The translations under genes were made by a program, and so were the position numbers. A model generated the notes under the pieces. The model ran no database searches, was not told the DNA's origin, and saw only the letters and a list, made by a program, of their open reading frames with translations. DNA of 5,529 nucleotides from Oscillospiraceae bacterium (lineage in GTDB: Bacteria > Bacillota > Clostridia > Oscillospirales > Ruminococcaceae): the NCBI GenBank assembly GCA_017451665.1, contig JAFTNX010000102.1, positions 1-5,529 of the forward strand, in the 5' to 3' direction. Positions 1-5,345 of this stretch are shown one piece after another; the first letter of the stretch is position 1; each line of letters starts with the position of its first letter.

Positions 1-122
1 ACTTTTTAAGCCGAGCCTTAGCGAGGCGAGTAGCTCGGTAAGGAGATACATACGCCAGTCACTCAAAAGTGACTGCTTGCTCAAACTTCCCAAAGGCGAG
101 GTCGGTGAAACCGTTAGGGTTT
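1..122. other. Non-coding region after thrS with three inverted repeats
   Basis: No supported gene lies in this stretch, which follows the thrS stop codon and runs to the window edge. It is dense in dyad symmetry: CCGAGC (11-16) against GCTCGG (33-38), an eight-base-pair hairpin at 56-75, and GAAACC/GGTTTC at 107-123. The heptamer AGGCGAG occurs at 24-30 and 94-100. It appears more GC-rich than the other intergenic regions. It could be a terminator region, a small structured RNA or an intergenic repeat element; the sequence alone does not decide. Confidence 0.5.
56..75. repeat. Perfect 8-bp hairpin downstream of thrS
   Basis: CAGTCACT (56-63), the four-base loop CAAA, then AGTGACTG (68-75) form a perfect inverted repeat. 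On the thrS (minus) strand it lies about 50 bases past the stop codon and could help end or stabilise the transcript. No run of T follows it on either strand, so it is not a textbook intrinsic terminator. Confidence 0.6.
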
Positions 123-123
123 C
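107..123. repeat. 6-bp inverted repeat touching the thrS stop codon
   Basis: GAAACC (107-112), loop GTTAG, GGTTTC (118-123). Its last base is the G of the thrS TAG stop codon on the minus strand. In the plus direction it is followed by TATTTTG, a weak T-rich stretch. In the thrS direction no T-run follows. A role as a terminator or a 3' end stabiliser is possible but unproven. Confidence 0.45.
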
Positions 124-2066
124 TATTTTGCCTTTGTTGCTACTTCTTCAACGAGCTTGTTAACGATAGCGTCAAGTGCCATAGCACCAAGCTCGCCTTC
201 CTTTCTTGAACGGACAGAAACTTCGTTTGCCTCAACTTCCTTGTCGCCGATAATGAGCATATAAGGAATTCTGTCAAAACGTGAATTCTTAATCTTTGTA
301 CCGATGTTTTCGTCCTTAGCGTCAACAGTAACTCTCATTCCGAATGCAGAAAGTCTGTCAGCAAGCTTCTGAGCATACTCAACGTGTGCCTCACCGATAG
401 GGAGAATTCTTGCCTGTTCAGGTGCGAGCCAGAGTGGGAGTACACCAGCAAATCTTTCAATCATATAAGCAAGTGTTCTTTCAAAGCAACCAAGAGAGGT
501 TCTGTGAATGATGTAAGGTGTCTTCTTCTGACCGTCCTTGTCAACATATTCCATACCGAATTTCTTGGCGAGAAGCATATCAATCTGGATAGTTACGATA
601 GTATCCTCCTTGCCGAAAACATTCTTGTACTGAATGTCGAGCTTAGGCCCGTAAAATGCAGCTTCGTCAATACCAACTTCATAGTCAAGACCTATGTTGT
701 CAAGAATACGCTTCATAGCGTCCTGCGCCTCATTCCACTGTTCAGGTGTACCCTCGTACTTGTCTGTTCTTGCAGGGTCCCACTGTGAAAATCTGAAGGT
801 ACAGTTTTCGAGAAGTCCTACTGTGTCAAGGAAATACTTGGCAAGCTCAAGACAGCCCTTAAATTCTTCTTCAAGCTGGTCAGGACGGAGGATATAGTGC
901 CCCTCTGAAATTGTAAACTGTCTTACTCTGATAAGACCGTGCATTTCGCCACTGTCTTCGTTTCTGAAAAGAGTAGAGGTTTCTGTTAAACGCATAGGTA
1001 AATCTCTGTAAGAACGCTGTCTGTTAAGATAAACCTGATACTGGAATGGACAAGTCATAGGACGGAGTGCAAAACATTCCTTTTCTTCGTCGTCAGCGTC
1101 GCCCATAATAAACATACCGTCACGGTAGTGGTCCCAGTGTCCTGAAATCTTATACAAATCTCTCTTTGCAAAAAGAGGTGTTTTTGTAAGGAGACAGCCG
1201 TGAGCCTGTTCAACGTCCTCAACCCATCTCTGGAGAAGCTGAACAACTCTTGCGCCCTTTGGAAGGAGGATTGGAAGTCCCTGACCGATATAGTCAACAG
1301 TTGTGAAATATTCAAGCTCACGACCGATTTTGTTGTGGTCACGGAGCTTAGCCTCTTCCATAGCCTTGAGGTGTTCTTCAAGCTGGCTTGCCTTAGGGTA
1401 CGCTGTACCGTAAATTCTTGAAAGCTGAACGTTATCATCAGCACTGCCCCAGTAAGCGCCAGTACATGAGAGAAGCTTAACAGCCTTGATTGGTGAAACA
1501 TTCATAAGGTGTGGGCCTGCGCAGAGGTCAACGAAATCGCCCTGCTGATAGAATGAAAGGCTTTCACCCATATCGTTGTGCTTGTTGATAAGCTCAACCT
1601 TAAAGTTTTCGCCCTTTTCTTCCATAAGCTTTAAAGCCTCGTCAACAGAAAGCTCAAAGCGTGAAAGCTCATAGCCTTCCTTAGCAAGTCTCTTCATTTC
1701 AGCTTCAATCTTTTCAAGGTCAGCAGGTGCAAAAGGCTTAGCTACCTGAAAATCATAGTAAAATCCTGTTTCTGTTGCAGGGCCTCTTGCAAGCTTAGCC
1801 TCAGGATAGAGGTTTTTAACAGCCTGAGCCATAAGGTGAGATGCTGTATGCCAGAAAGTTTCCTTACCTGCCTTTGAGTCAAAGGTAAGCACTTCAAATT
1901 CGCAGTCCTTATCAATAACAGTTCTCAGGTCTTTTACAATTCCGTCAATCTTTACACAGCAAGCTGCCTTGTAAAGTCCCATACCAATGCCCTTGATGAT
2001 TTCACAAGCAGGCATTGCGTTTTCGATTTCTCTTACAGAACCGTCTTTGAGTGTAAGTTTAATCAT
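123..2066 (-). CDS. thrS: Threonine--tRNA ligase (ThrRS)
   Basis: Class II aminoacyl-tRNA synthetase that charges tRNA-Thr with threonine in the cytoplasm. At 647 residues it has the usual full bacterial length. Domains in order: TGS (about 1-62); the HxxxH editing domain with H73, H77, C182 and H186, which removes mischarged serine; the class II catalytic core (about 250-540) with motif 2 around R368 (FRNEDSGEMHG) and motif 3 around R530 (GCFER); and an anticodon-binding domain (about 548-640). The zinc ligands that recognise threonine appear intact as C339, H390 and H521. Neighbouring motifs differ from the E. coli type: MTCPFQ replaces MNCPGH, FTISEGH replaces FTQDDAH, and TIVTIQ replaces QCGTIQ. 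I recall similar sequences in other clostridia. The start follows GAAAGGATTTGAAAGAAAATG, a normal Shine-Dalgarno site. The gene lies 49 bp after the small membrane-protein gene and no separate strong promoter was seen, so it is probably transcribed from the T-box promoter upstream. Confidence 0.97.
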   Translation of the reverse strand: MIKLTLKDGSVREIENAMPACEIIKGIGMGLYKAACCVKIDGIVKDLRTVIDKDCEFEVLTFDSKAGKETFWHTASHLMAQAVKNLYPEAKLARGPATETGFYYDFQVAKPFAPADLEKIEAEMKRLAKEGYELSRFELSVDEALKLMEEKGENFKVELINKHNDMGESLSFYQQGDFVDLCAGPHLMNVSPIKAVKLLSCTGAYWGSADDNVQLSRIYGTAYPKASQLEEHLKAMEEAKLRDHNKIGRELEYFTTVDYIGQGLPILLPKGARVVQLLQRWVEDVEQAHGCLLTKTPLFAKRDLYKISGHWDHYRDGMFIMGDADDEEKECFALRPMTCPFQYQVYLNRQRSYRDLPMRLTETSTLFRNEDSGEMHGLIRVRQFTISEGHYILRPDQLEEEFKGCLELAKYFLDTVGLLENCTFRFSQWDPARTDKYEGTPEQWNEAQDAMKRILDNIGLDYEVGIDEAAFYGPKLDIQYKNVFGKEDTIVTIQIDMLLAKKFGMEYVDKDGQKKTPYIIHRTSLGCFERTLAYMIERFAGVLPLWLAPEQARILPIGEAHVEYAQKLADRLSAFGMRVTVDAKDENIGTKIKNSRFDRIPYMLIIGDKEVEANEVSVRSRKEGELGAMALDAIVNKLVEEVATKAK

Positions 2067-2115
2067 TTTCTTTCAAATCCTTTCAAAAAAATATTTATCA
2101 AATCCGTATGAATAC

Positions 2116-2475
2116 TTAAAACATGTACCACAACGAATACTTTACAAAATAATATCCCCACAGAATAAGAATTACAACCGTCCATATGTTTGTGATAATT
2201 CTCAGAACCTTTTTTACCTTTGGTGGGAAGATTGTATTTTTAGCATTTACCACCATACCTGAACGGCCACCAGTGTAGGTTTCTTTTTTTGTAGTAACAA
2301 GTCCGTCAAAAATAAGATTAAGCCAGTAGGTCATAATAAATGTCGGGAAAAACAGCAAAACAGCCAGCTTTGTTTCCATATAAAGCCCTGTAATTGCACA
2401 GTAAAGAAGCCACGTCTGAAAGCATTGTCCTGCTATTGCCAGAACAAAAAACACAATTCCAAAAATCGCCCTCAC
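2116..2475 (-). CDS. Small membrane protein with three predicted helices, function unknown
   Basis: I do not recognise a family for this 119-residue protein. It is strongly hydrophobic, with probable membrane helices at about 3-30, 36-57 and 92-112. Between helices 2 and 3 is a polar, basic loop of about 33 residues containing TTKKETYTGGRSG and a PPKVKK stretch. No cysteine pair, metal site or catalytic motif is evident. The start is GTG at 2475-2473 and overlaps the TGA stop of the upstream acetyltransferase (GTGA), which suggests translational coupling. A GGGGG stretch about seven bases upstream can act as ribosome binding site. It sits between the acetyltransferase and thrS in the same transcription direction. 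Tight packing makes it a real gene, but its role is open. Confidence 0.75.
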   Translation of the reverse strand: MRAIFGIVFFVLAIAGQCFQTWLLYCAITGLYMETKLAVLLFFPTFIMTYWLNLIFDGLVTTKKETYTGGRSGMVVNAKNTIFPPKVKKVLRIITNIWTVVILILWGYYFVKYSLWYMF

Positions 2476-2954
2476 CTGAATACCCCCATATCCAGAACAG
2501 CTCGAAGTTTAGTTATTGTTCTGTCGATAACAGGTATGTAGCGTGTTTCCACAAATTCAAAGCCCTTTGACAAAAACCACTGTTCAAGCTCCTTGTCCTC
2601 AGCCCTTAAATTAGCGCTTACGCTGTCATAGCCAAGTCCGCCTGCTGATTTTATAACAAAATCAAGAAGATTTCTGCCGTTCCCTGAGCCTCTGTACTGT
2701 GGGAGAACACACAGCTTTTTTATAACAGCCTCGTTTTCTCTCTTGTCAAGTTCAGCAAATCCAATCTGTTTTTCGTCGTCAAAAAGTCCGAACATTACGT
2801 TTCCGTTATCCGACTCAAAAATCAGTCGTCTTGTATCAAGTGTGCTGTAATCCTCAATAGGAAGTTCAACGGTTTCAAAGCTCAGCTTAATTACATCAAC
2901 GCAGTCAGCAAGCTCGGTTTTTGAAATTTCTTTAAGAATAAATTCTGTACTCAT
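2472..2954 (-). CDS. GNAT-family N-acetyltransferase
   Basis: A 160-residue single-domain acetyltransferase that would use acetyl-CoA to acetylate an amine; the substrate cannot be read from the sequence. Motif A is clear: beta-strand VIKKLCVL (77-84), then the pyrophosphate-binding loop QYRGSGNGR (86-94), fitting Q/R-x-x-G-x-G/A, followed by helix NLLDFVIKSA. A later segment (EQWFLSKGFEFVETR, 124-138) matches the usual GNAT motif B, where a residue near the helix contacts CoA. I chose the ATG at 2954-2952 because AAAGGA (2963-2968) lies eight bases upstream. The longer open frame would start inside the T-box terminator hairpin and is not credible. It is the first gene after the T-box leader, so it should be induced by amino acid starvation. 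Its stop overlaps the start of the next gene. It may be a ribosomal-protein, small-molecule or peptide acetyltransferase. Confidence 0.88.
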   Translation of the reverse strand: MSTEFILKEISKTELADCVDVIKLSFETVELPIEDYSTLDTRRLIFESDNGNVMFGLFDDEKQIGFAELDKRENEAVIKKLCVLPQYRGSGNGRNLLDFVIKSAGGLGYDSVSANLRAEDKELEQWFLSKGFEFVETRYIPVIDRTITKLRAVLDMGVFR

Positions 2955-2971
2955 AACGCCCGTCCTTTCAT

Positions 2972-3014
2972 AAAATAAAAAGCCCGTACCCACACAAAAA
3001 TGTGCAGATACGGG
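2972..3014 (-). terminator. T-box intrinsic terminator
   Basis: On the minus strand CCCGTATCTGCACA (3014-3001) pairs over 14 positions, including G-U pairs, with TGTGTGGGTACGGG (2996-2983), with a TTTT loop. It is followed by CTTTTTATTTT down to 2972. The 5' arm starts with CCCG, which is also the 3' arm of the antiterminator, so the two structures exclude each other. It lies 18 bases before the acetyltransferase start and would stop transcription when the tRNA is charged. Confidence 0.93.
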
Positions 3015-3037
3015 ACGTATAAACGTGGTTCCACCCG
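3011..3037 (-). promoter_or_regulatory. T-box antiterminator
   Basis: CGGG (3037-3034) pairs with CCCG (3014-3011), the seven-base bulge TGGAACC is the tRNA acceptor-binding site, and ACGT/ACGT closes a TTAT loop above it. This is the standard helix-bulge-helix form of the family. Binding of the free NCCA end of uncharged tRNA to TGGA stabilises it and prevents terminator formation. Confidence 0.92.
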
Positions 3038-3224
3038 AATTCAGACAGCAAAATAGCTATCCCTCAACTGACTTTAACGCAGTCATACGTCGGTGATTAG
3101 CCGCACTCGGAGGTGGTACCGTGATTTCTGATTTTTCATTCCACTTTCAGCCAACGGTAGAAATTCTCTGTAAAAACCCTTATAAAACCACAGCTTCTCG
3201 TCAAAGCTTTACATCTTTAAAAGA

Positions 3225-3253
3225 AGTTTATCACTATTTTTCTCTTTTGTCAA
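3225..3253 (-). promoter_or_regulatory. Sigma-A promoter of the T-box operon
   Basis: On the minus strand TTGACA (3253-3248), a 17-base spacer and TAAACT (3230-3225). The -35 box is perfect and the -10 box matches four of six bases of TATAAT. Transcription would start near 3218, just before the T-box Stem I. Confidence 0.88.
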
Positions 3254-3255
3254 GA

Positions 3256-3273
3256 GGATTTTTACAAAAATCC
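3256..3273 (-). terminator. Possible weak terminator after the lipoprotein gene
   Basis: GGATTTTT followed by AAAAATCC forms an 18-base AT-rich inverted repeat two bases after the lipoprotein stop codon. No U-tract follows; instead the -35 box of the next promoter starts three bases later. It may end or attenuate the upstream transcript or protect its 3' end, but read-through into the T-box leader is possible. Confidence 0.35.
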
Positions 3274-3274
3274 C

Positions 3275-3820
3275 TTAAAAAGCGTCTTTAAATGCGTCAG
3301 AAGCCTTTTCAGGTTCGTCGCACACAATAAGCACGCACACATTTCCCTTTGAAATAATCTTAGCGTCCTCAAGCTTTACAACCTCTTCAGGGCCATAAGT
3401 TTCAAACAAAGTGATTCTGTCAGAAATACGTTTTTTCATCTGCTTTTTAAGTTCATCAGCATCACTTTTGCTTTCAAGTTCAACAACAGTAATCTCGTCA
3501 GCAGTCTGTGCCACCGAATAAGCGATAGCATAGCTTTTTACCTTTTTAACGTCAAAATCTTCATAAAGTGACAGTGAAAAAACATCCTGCCAGCTGTCGA
3601 TTTCCTTGCCGTTTTCGTCATGGCTTGAGGCTGTTGTATACTGTGGAAAAGAAATCTGAGTTTCTCTCATTGACATAAGAATTTTGTTTACGTCAACAGA
3701 CTGTGTTTCTTCGCTGTTTGTGGAAGTTGTTTCTTTTTTGTCGCTTTTTTCGTCTTTTCCACAAGCAGAAACGCTAATCATCATCACAACTGCCATAAAG
3801 AGCAATAAAATTTTTCTCAT
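3275..3820 (-). CDS. DUF4358-like extracellular lipoprotein
   Basis: A 181-residue secreted lipoprotein of unknown function. The N-terminus has a basic start (MRK), a hydrophobic stretch (4-16) and a lipobox SVSAC with the lipidated cysteine at 20. A hydrophilic Lys/Glu/Ser/Thr linker (21-42) follows. The rest resembles the DUF4358 family of Firmicutes lipoproteins by eye: a central SYAIAYSVAQTADEITVVEL segment (96-115), then a helix rich in Lys/Arg (DELKKQMKKRISDR), and a final strand-helix unit ISKGNVCVLIVCDEP with a short acidic tail. The start ATG at 3820-3818 follows AAGAGGTAG, a good ribosome binding site. It begins ten bases after the stop of the transglutaminase-like gene, so the two are almost certainly co-transcribed. 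The family assignment is from memory of its pattern. Confidence 0.8.
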   Translation of the reverse strand: MRKILLLFMAVVMMISVSACGKDEKSDKKETTSTNSEETQSVDVNKILMSMRETQISFPQYTTASSHDENGKEIDSWQDVFSLSLYEDFDVKKVKSYAIAYSVAQTADEITVVELESKSDADELKKQMKKRISDRITLFETYGPEEVVKLEDAKIISKGNVCVLIVCDEPEKASDAFKDAF

Positions 3821-3830
3821 AAGCTACCTC

Positions 3831-5072
3831 TTAAAAATCGGTGTAAAATTCATCGAATTCTTCATCGTAGAATTCTTCGTCGTAATCAACCGTACCAAAA
3901 AGGTCATTAAGCTTTTCGTCGGTTTCATCTGTGTCGATAGTCATATCTTCAAAATCAATAACATCATCGTCAAAGAATTCGTCGCCCCAAATCATAATTG
4001 AAATTGAGAATACCGGGTTATCGCTTTCAATATCAGAAATTCCTGTTTCAGCGTAAGCCTCATCACGCATATTTGTTCTTTCAGCAATGCCTTCCAGGAT
4101 ATAGAATACGTCAGCATTTGTCAAATCCCCGGTCATTCTGGAATAAAGCTCGCCACCCTCGTCATAAATATCAGCACACTTATCAATGATTTCATCAGCA
4201 GTCTTTAATTCCACTGCATTCATAGACGCATAGCTGAATTTTGTACCTTCAGCACTTGGATATCTTTCCACATCATAGCTATAACTCCAATTTTCTTCGT
4301 TGCAGTTAAAATATGTATGCAGACAGGTTTTGTTGTCAACAGCGTCAGAATAAACGTCCACCAGATAATATTCGTCTTCAAGCTTGATAATATTCCATGT
4401 GTGTGAATAATCGGTATCGTGAATAATGTCACATTCCATACCTGCCATAGTTGTGAGAAGTCGGAAGGTTGTTGCGTATCCTACACAAACAGCCATATGG
4501 TATTTCAGCGCACCGTAAGGTGTATCTGAAAAAGTCATAGCACTTCCGATTGCAGAAAGTGACTCCTCATCAAAGCCGATATTCTTACAAAGCCAGTCGT
4601 GAATAGCAAGTTCCTTTTCGTAATCTGTCATTCCGTCCTTGATTATTTCATCAAGCACCTCAACAGCAAGCTCATAGGTTTCCTTATCAGCGTCGCTCTT
4701 AAGAAGAGTCATATCATTTGTAAGATAAGCCTGTGCGATATAGTCAAAATCCCTGATTTTGTATTCGTCACCAATAACGATAAGCTCTCCGTTTTCGTGA
4801 TAGTAGTCGCCTTCCTCATAGTCAACTTCTCCACGGAAATCCTCATCTTCCCATTCGTCGTCGTAGTCCTCTTCTTCAAAGTCCTCGTCTTCTGAATAGT
4901 CCTTATCGGTGGTTGTTTTTTCGTCGAGCTTGTTATTAAGCTGTGTAGCGATTTTTTCAAGCTTATTTATATCCTTGTTCATTGAAATATTAAGAACAAT
5001 ACTTGTTGCAAGTCCTCCTGCGAGTACAAGTGCAGTTACTGATGCTATAGCAATTTTAAAACCTTTTTTCAT
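3831..5072 (-). CDS. Membrane-anchored acidic transglutaminase-like protein
   Basis: A 413-residue protein with an N-terminal hydrophobic segment (about 7-29) lacking a lipobox, probably a signal anchor that leaves the rest outside the cell. Residues 33-52 may form a short coiled coil. A very acidic Asp/Glu/Tyr linker (about 58-92) follows. The transglutaminase-like cysteine-protease fold is supported by a complete Cys-His-Asp triad: C196 in AVCVGYA, H224 in YSHTWN and D239 in YYLVDVYSD. Such domains in bacteria may act as proteases, amidases or cross-linking enzymes on proteins or cell wall; which applies here is unknown. Residues 364-413 form a second acidic tail rich in Asp, Glu, Phe and Tyr. 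The start ATG at 5072-5070 is preceded by AAGGAG (5084-5079) at good spacing. It is the first gene of a unit with the lipoprotein downstream. Confidence 0.88.
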   Translation of the reverse strand: MKKGFKIAIASVTALVLAGGLATSIVLNISMNKDINKLEKIATQLNNKLDEKTTTDKDYSEDEDFEEEDYDDEWEDEDFRGEVDYEEGDYYHENGELIVIGDEYKIRDFDYIAQAYLTNDMTLLKSDADKETYELAVEVLDEIIKDGMTDYEKELAIHDWLCKNIGFDEESLSAIGSAMTFSDTPYGALKYHMAVCVGYATTFRLLTTMAGMECDIIHDTDYSHTWNIIKLEDEYYLVDVYSDAVDNKTCLHTYFNCNEENWSYSYDVERYPSAEGTKFSYASMNAVELKTADEIIDKCADIYDEGGELYSRMTGDLTNADVFYILEGIAERTNMRDEAYAETGISDIESDNPVFSISIMIWGDEFFDDDVIDFEDMTIDTDETDEKLNDLFGTVDYDEEFYDEEFDEFYTDF

Positions 5073-5103
5073 AGCGTACTCCTTAATAAAATAGTATATG
5101 TTA

Positions 5104-5133
5104 ATTATATATCCACAATCCCTCCTCTGTCAA
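5104..5133 (-). promoter_or_regulatory. Sigma-A promoter of the transglutaminase-lipoprotein unit
   Basis: On the minus strand TTGACA (5133-5128), an 18-base spacer and TATAAT (5109-5104). Both boxes match the consensus exactly, although the spacer is one base longer than ideal. The start of transcription would lie near 5097, leaving a short leader of about 25 bases with the AAGGAG site. Confidence 0.85.
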
Positions 5134-5165
5134 GCTAAAAAAATCACATATTTTAATATTTTAAT

Positions 5166-5239
5166 AACATTTGATTTGTAGCTTTTGATAAATAGCAACA
5201 TATGTTTTCGCTGAAAATACACATATAGTAACAAATGTT
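5166..5239. repeat. Three phased AACATNTGTT-like elements in the divergent region
   Basis: AACATTTGAT (5166-5175), the perfect palindrome AACATATGTT (5197-5206) and AACAAATGTT (5230-5239) start 31 and 33 bases apart, close to three DNA turns. They lie between two divergent promoters, where an operator for a regulator binding one DNA face would be expected. The region is AT-rich, so chance similarity is possible. Confidence 0.4.
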
Positions 5240-5247
5240 GGTATTCG

Positions 5248-5263
5248 TTGTAAATTGTTACAA
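5248..5263. promoter_or_regulatory. Palindrome TTGTAA-N4-TTACAA beside the rightward promoter
   Basis: A perfect six-base dyad (5248-5253 and 5258-5263) with an ATTG spacer ends seven bases before the -35 box of the plus-strand promoter. Position and symmetry suit a binding site for a dimeric regulator, either an activator or a repressor. No regulator gene is in the window. Confidence 0.4.
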
Positions 5264-5269
5264 TTTCTA

Positions 5270-5298
5270 TTGACTTGTTTTGTGAAATGTGTTATACT
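5270..5298 (+). promoter_or_regulatory. Sigma-A promoter of the sugar transferase gene
   Basis: TTGACT (5270-5275), a 17-base spacer and TATACT (5293-5298). Both boxes differ from consensus at one base. Transcription would begin near 5305, about 40 bases before the ATG. Confidence 0.87.
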
Positions 5299-5345
5299 AC
5301 CCTTGAATAAATACACAAAAATTCAAAACAAAGAGGATTTAAAGT

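Larger units (their letters stand above)
2972..3218 (-). promoter_or_regulatory. T-box riboswitch leader
   Basis: A leader RNA of about 240 bases that senses uncharged tRNA and controls read-through into the acetyltransferase, membrane protein and probably thrS. Seen directly: the T-box CGGGTGGAACCACG (3037-3024), an antiterminator and a terminator. Upstream, a Stem I-like region includes CAGAGA (3170-3165) and a GAGTGCGG segment near 3108-3101, typical of the family, and a small hairpin TGACT/AGTCA at about 3084-3068. An upper Stem I helix can form from GGTTTTT (3178-3172) with either AAAAATC or AGAAATC on the 3' side. The variable T-box base is A (TGGA), which would pair with a tRNA whose discriminator is U. 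The specifier codon is not resolved: ATC at 3125-3123, GGT at 3120-3118 and ACC at 3117-3115 or 3114-3112 are all candidates. Downstream thrS favours threonine by context. Confidence 0.93.

Noticed and set aside
1..56. Minus-strand open frame ATG TAT CTC CTT running off the left edge
   Set aside because: Only about 18 codons are visible, there is no good ribosome binding site, and it overlaps the inverted repeats.
384..1501. Open frames on either strand inside thrS
   Set aside because: They overlap a full-length, well conserved synthetase gene and their translations show no recognisable domain.
2067..2115. Possible separate promoter or leader for thrS
   Set aside because: The 49-base gap is AT-rich but shows no paired -35/-10 boxes at good spacing, no T-box and no hairpin with a U-tract.
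2136..2146. Shared GTATTCGTTGT word with 5241-5251
   Set aside because: An 11-base match in 5.5 kb of AT-rich DNA is expected by chance, and the sites have no common context.
2951..2971. Six-codon frame ATGAAAGGACGGGCGTTATGA overlapping the acetyltransferase start
   Set aside because: It contains the ribosome binding site itself and has none of its own, so chance is the better explanation.
2955..2993. Longer acetyltransferase frame starting at 2993
   Set aside because: It begins with GTG inside the T-box terminator stem and has no ribosome binding site; the ATG at 2954 has AAAGGA at correct spacing.
4709..4960. Overlapping frames in the acidic part of the transglutaminase-like gene
   Set aside because: Low-complexity GAA/GAC codons create Lys/Thr-rich or hydrophobic shadow frames; none has its own ribosome binding site or domain.
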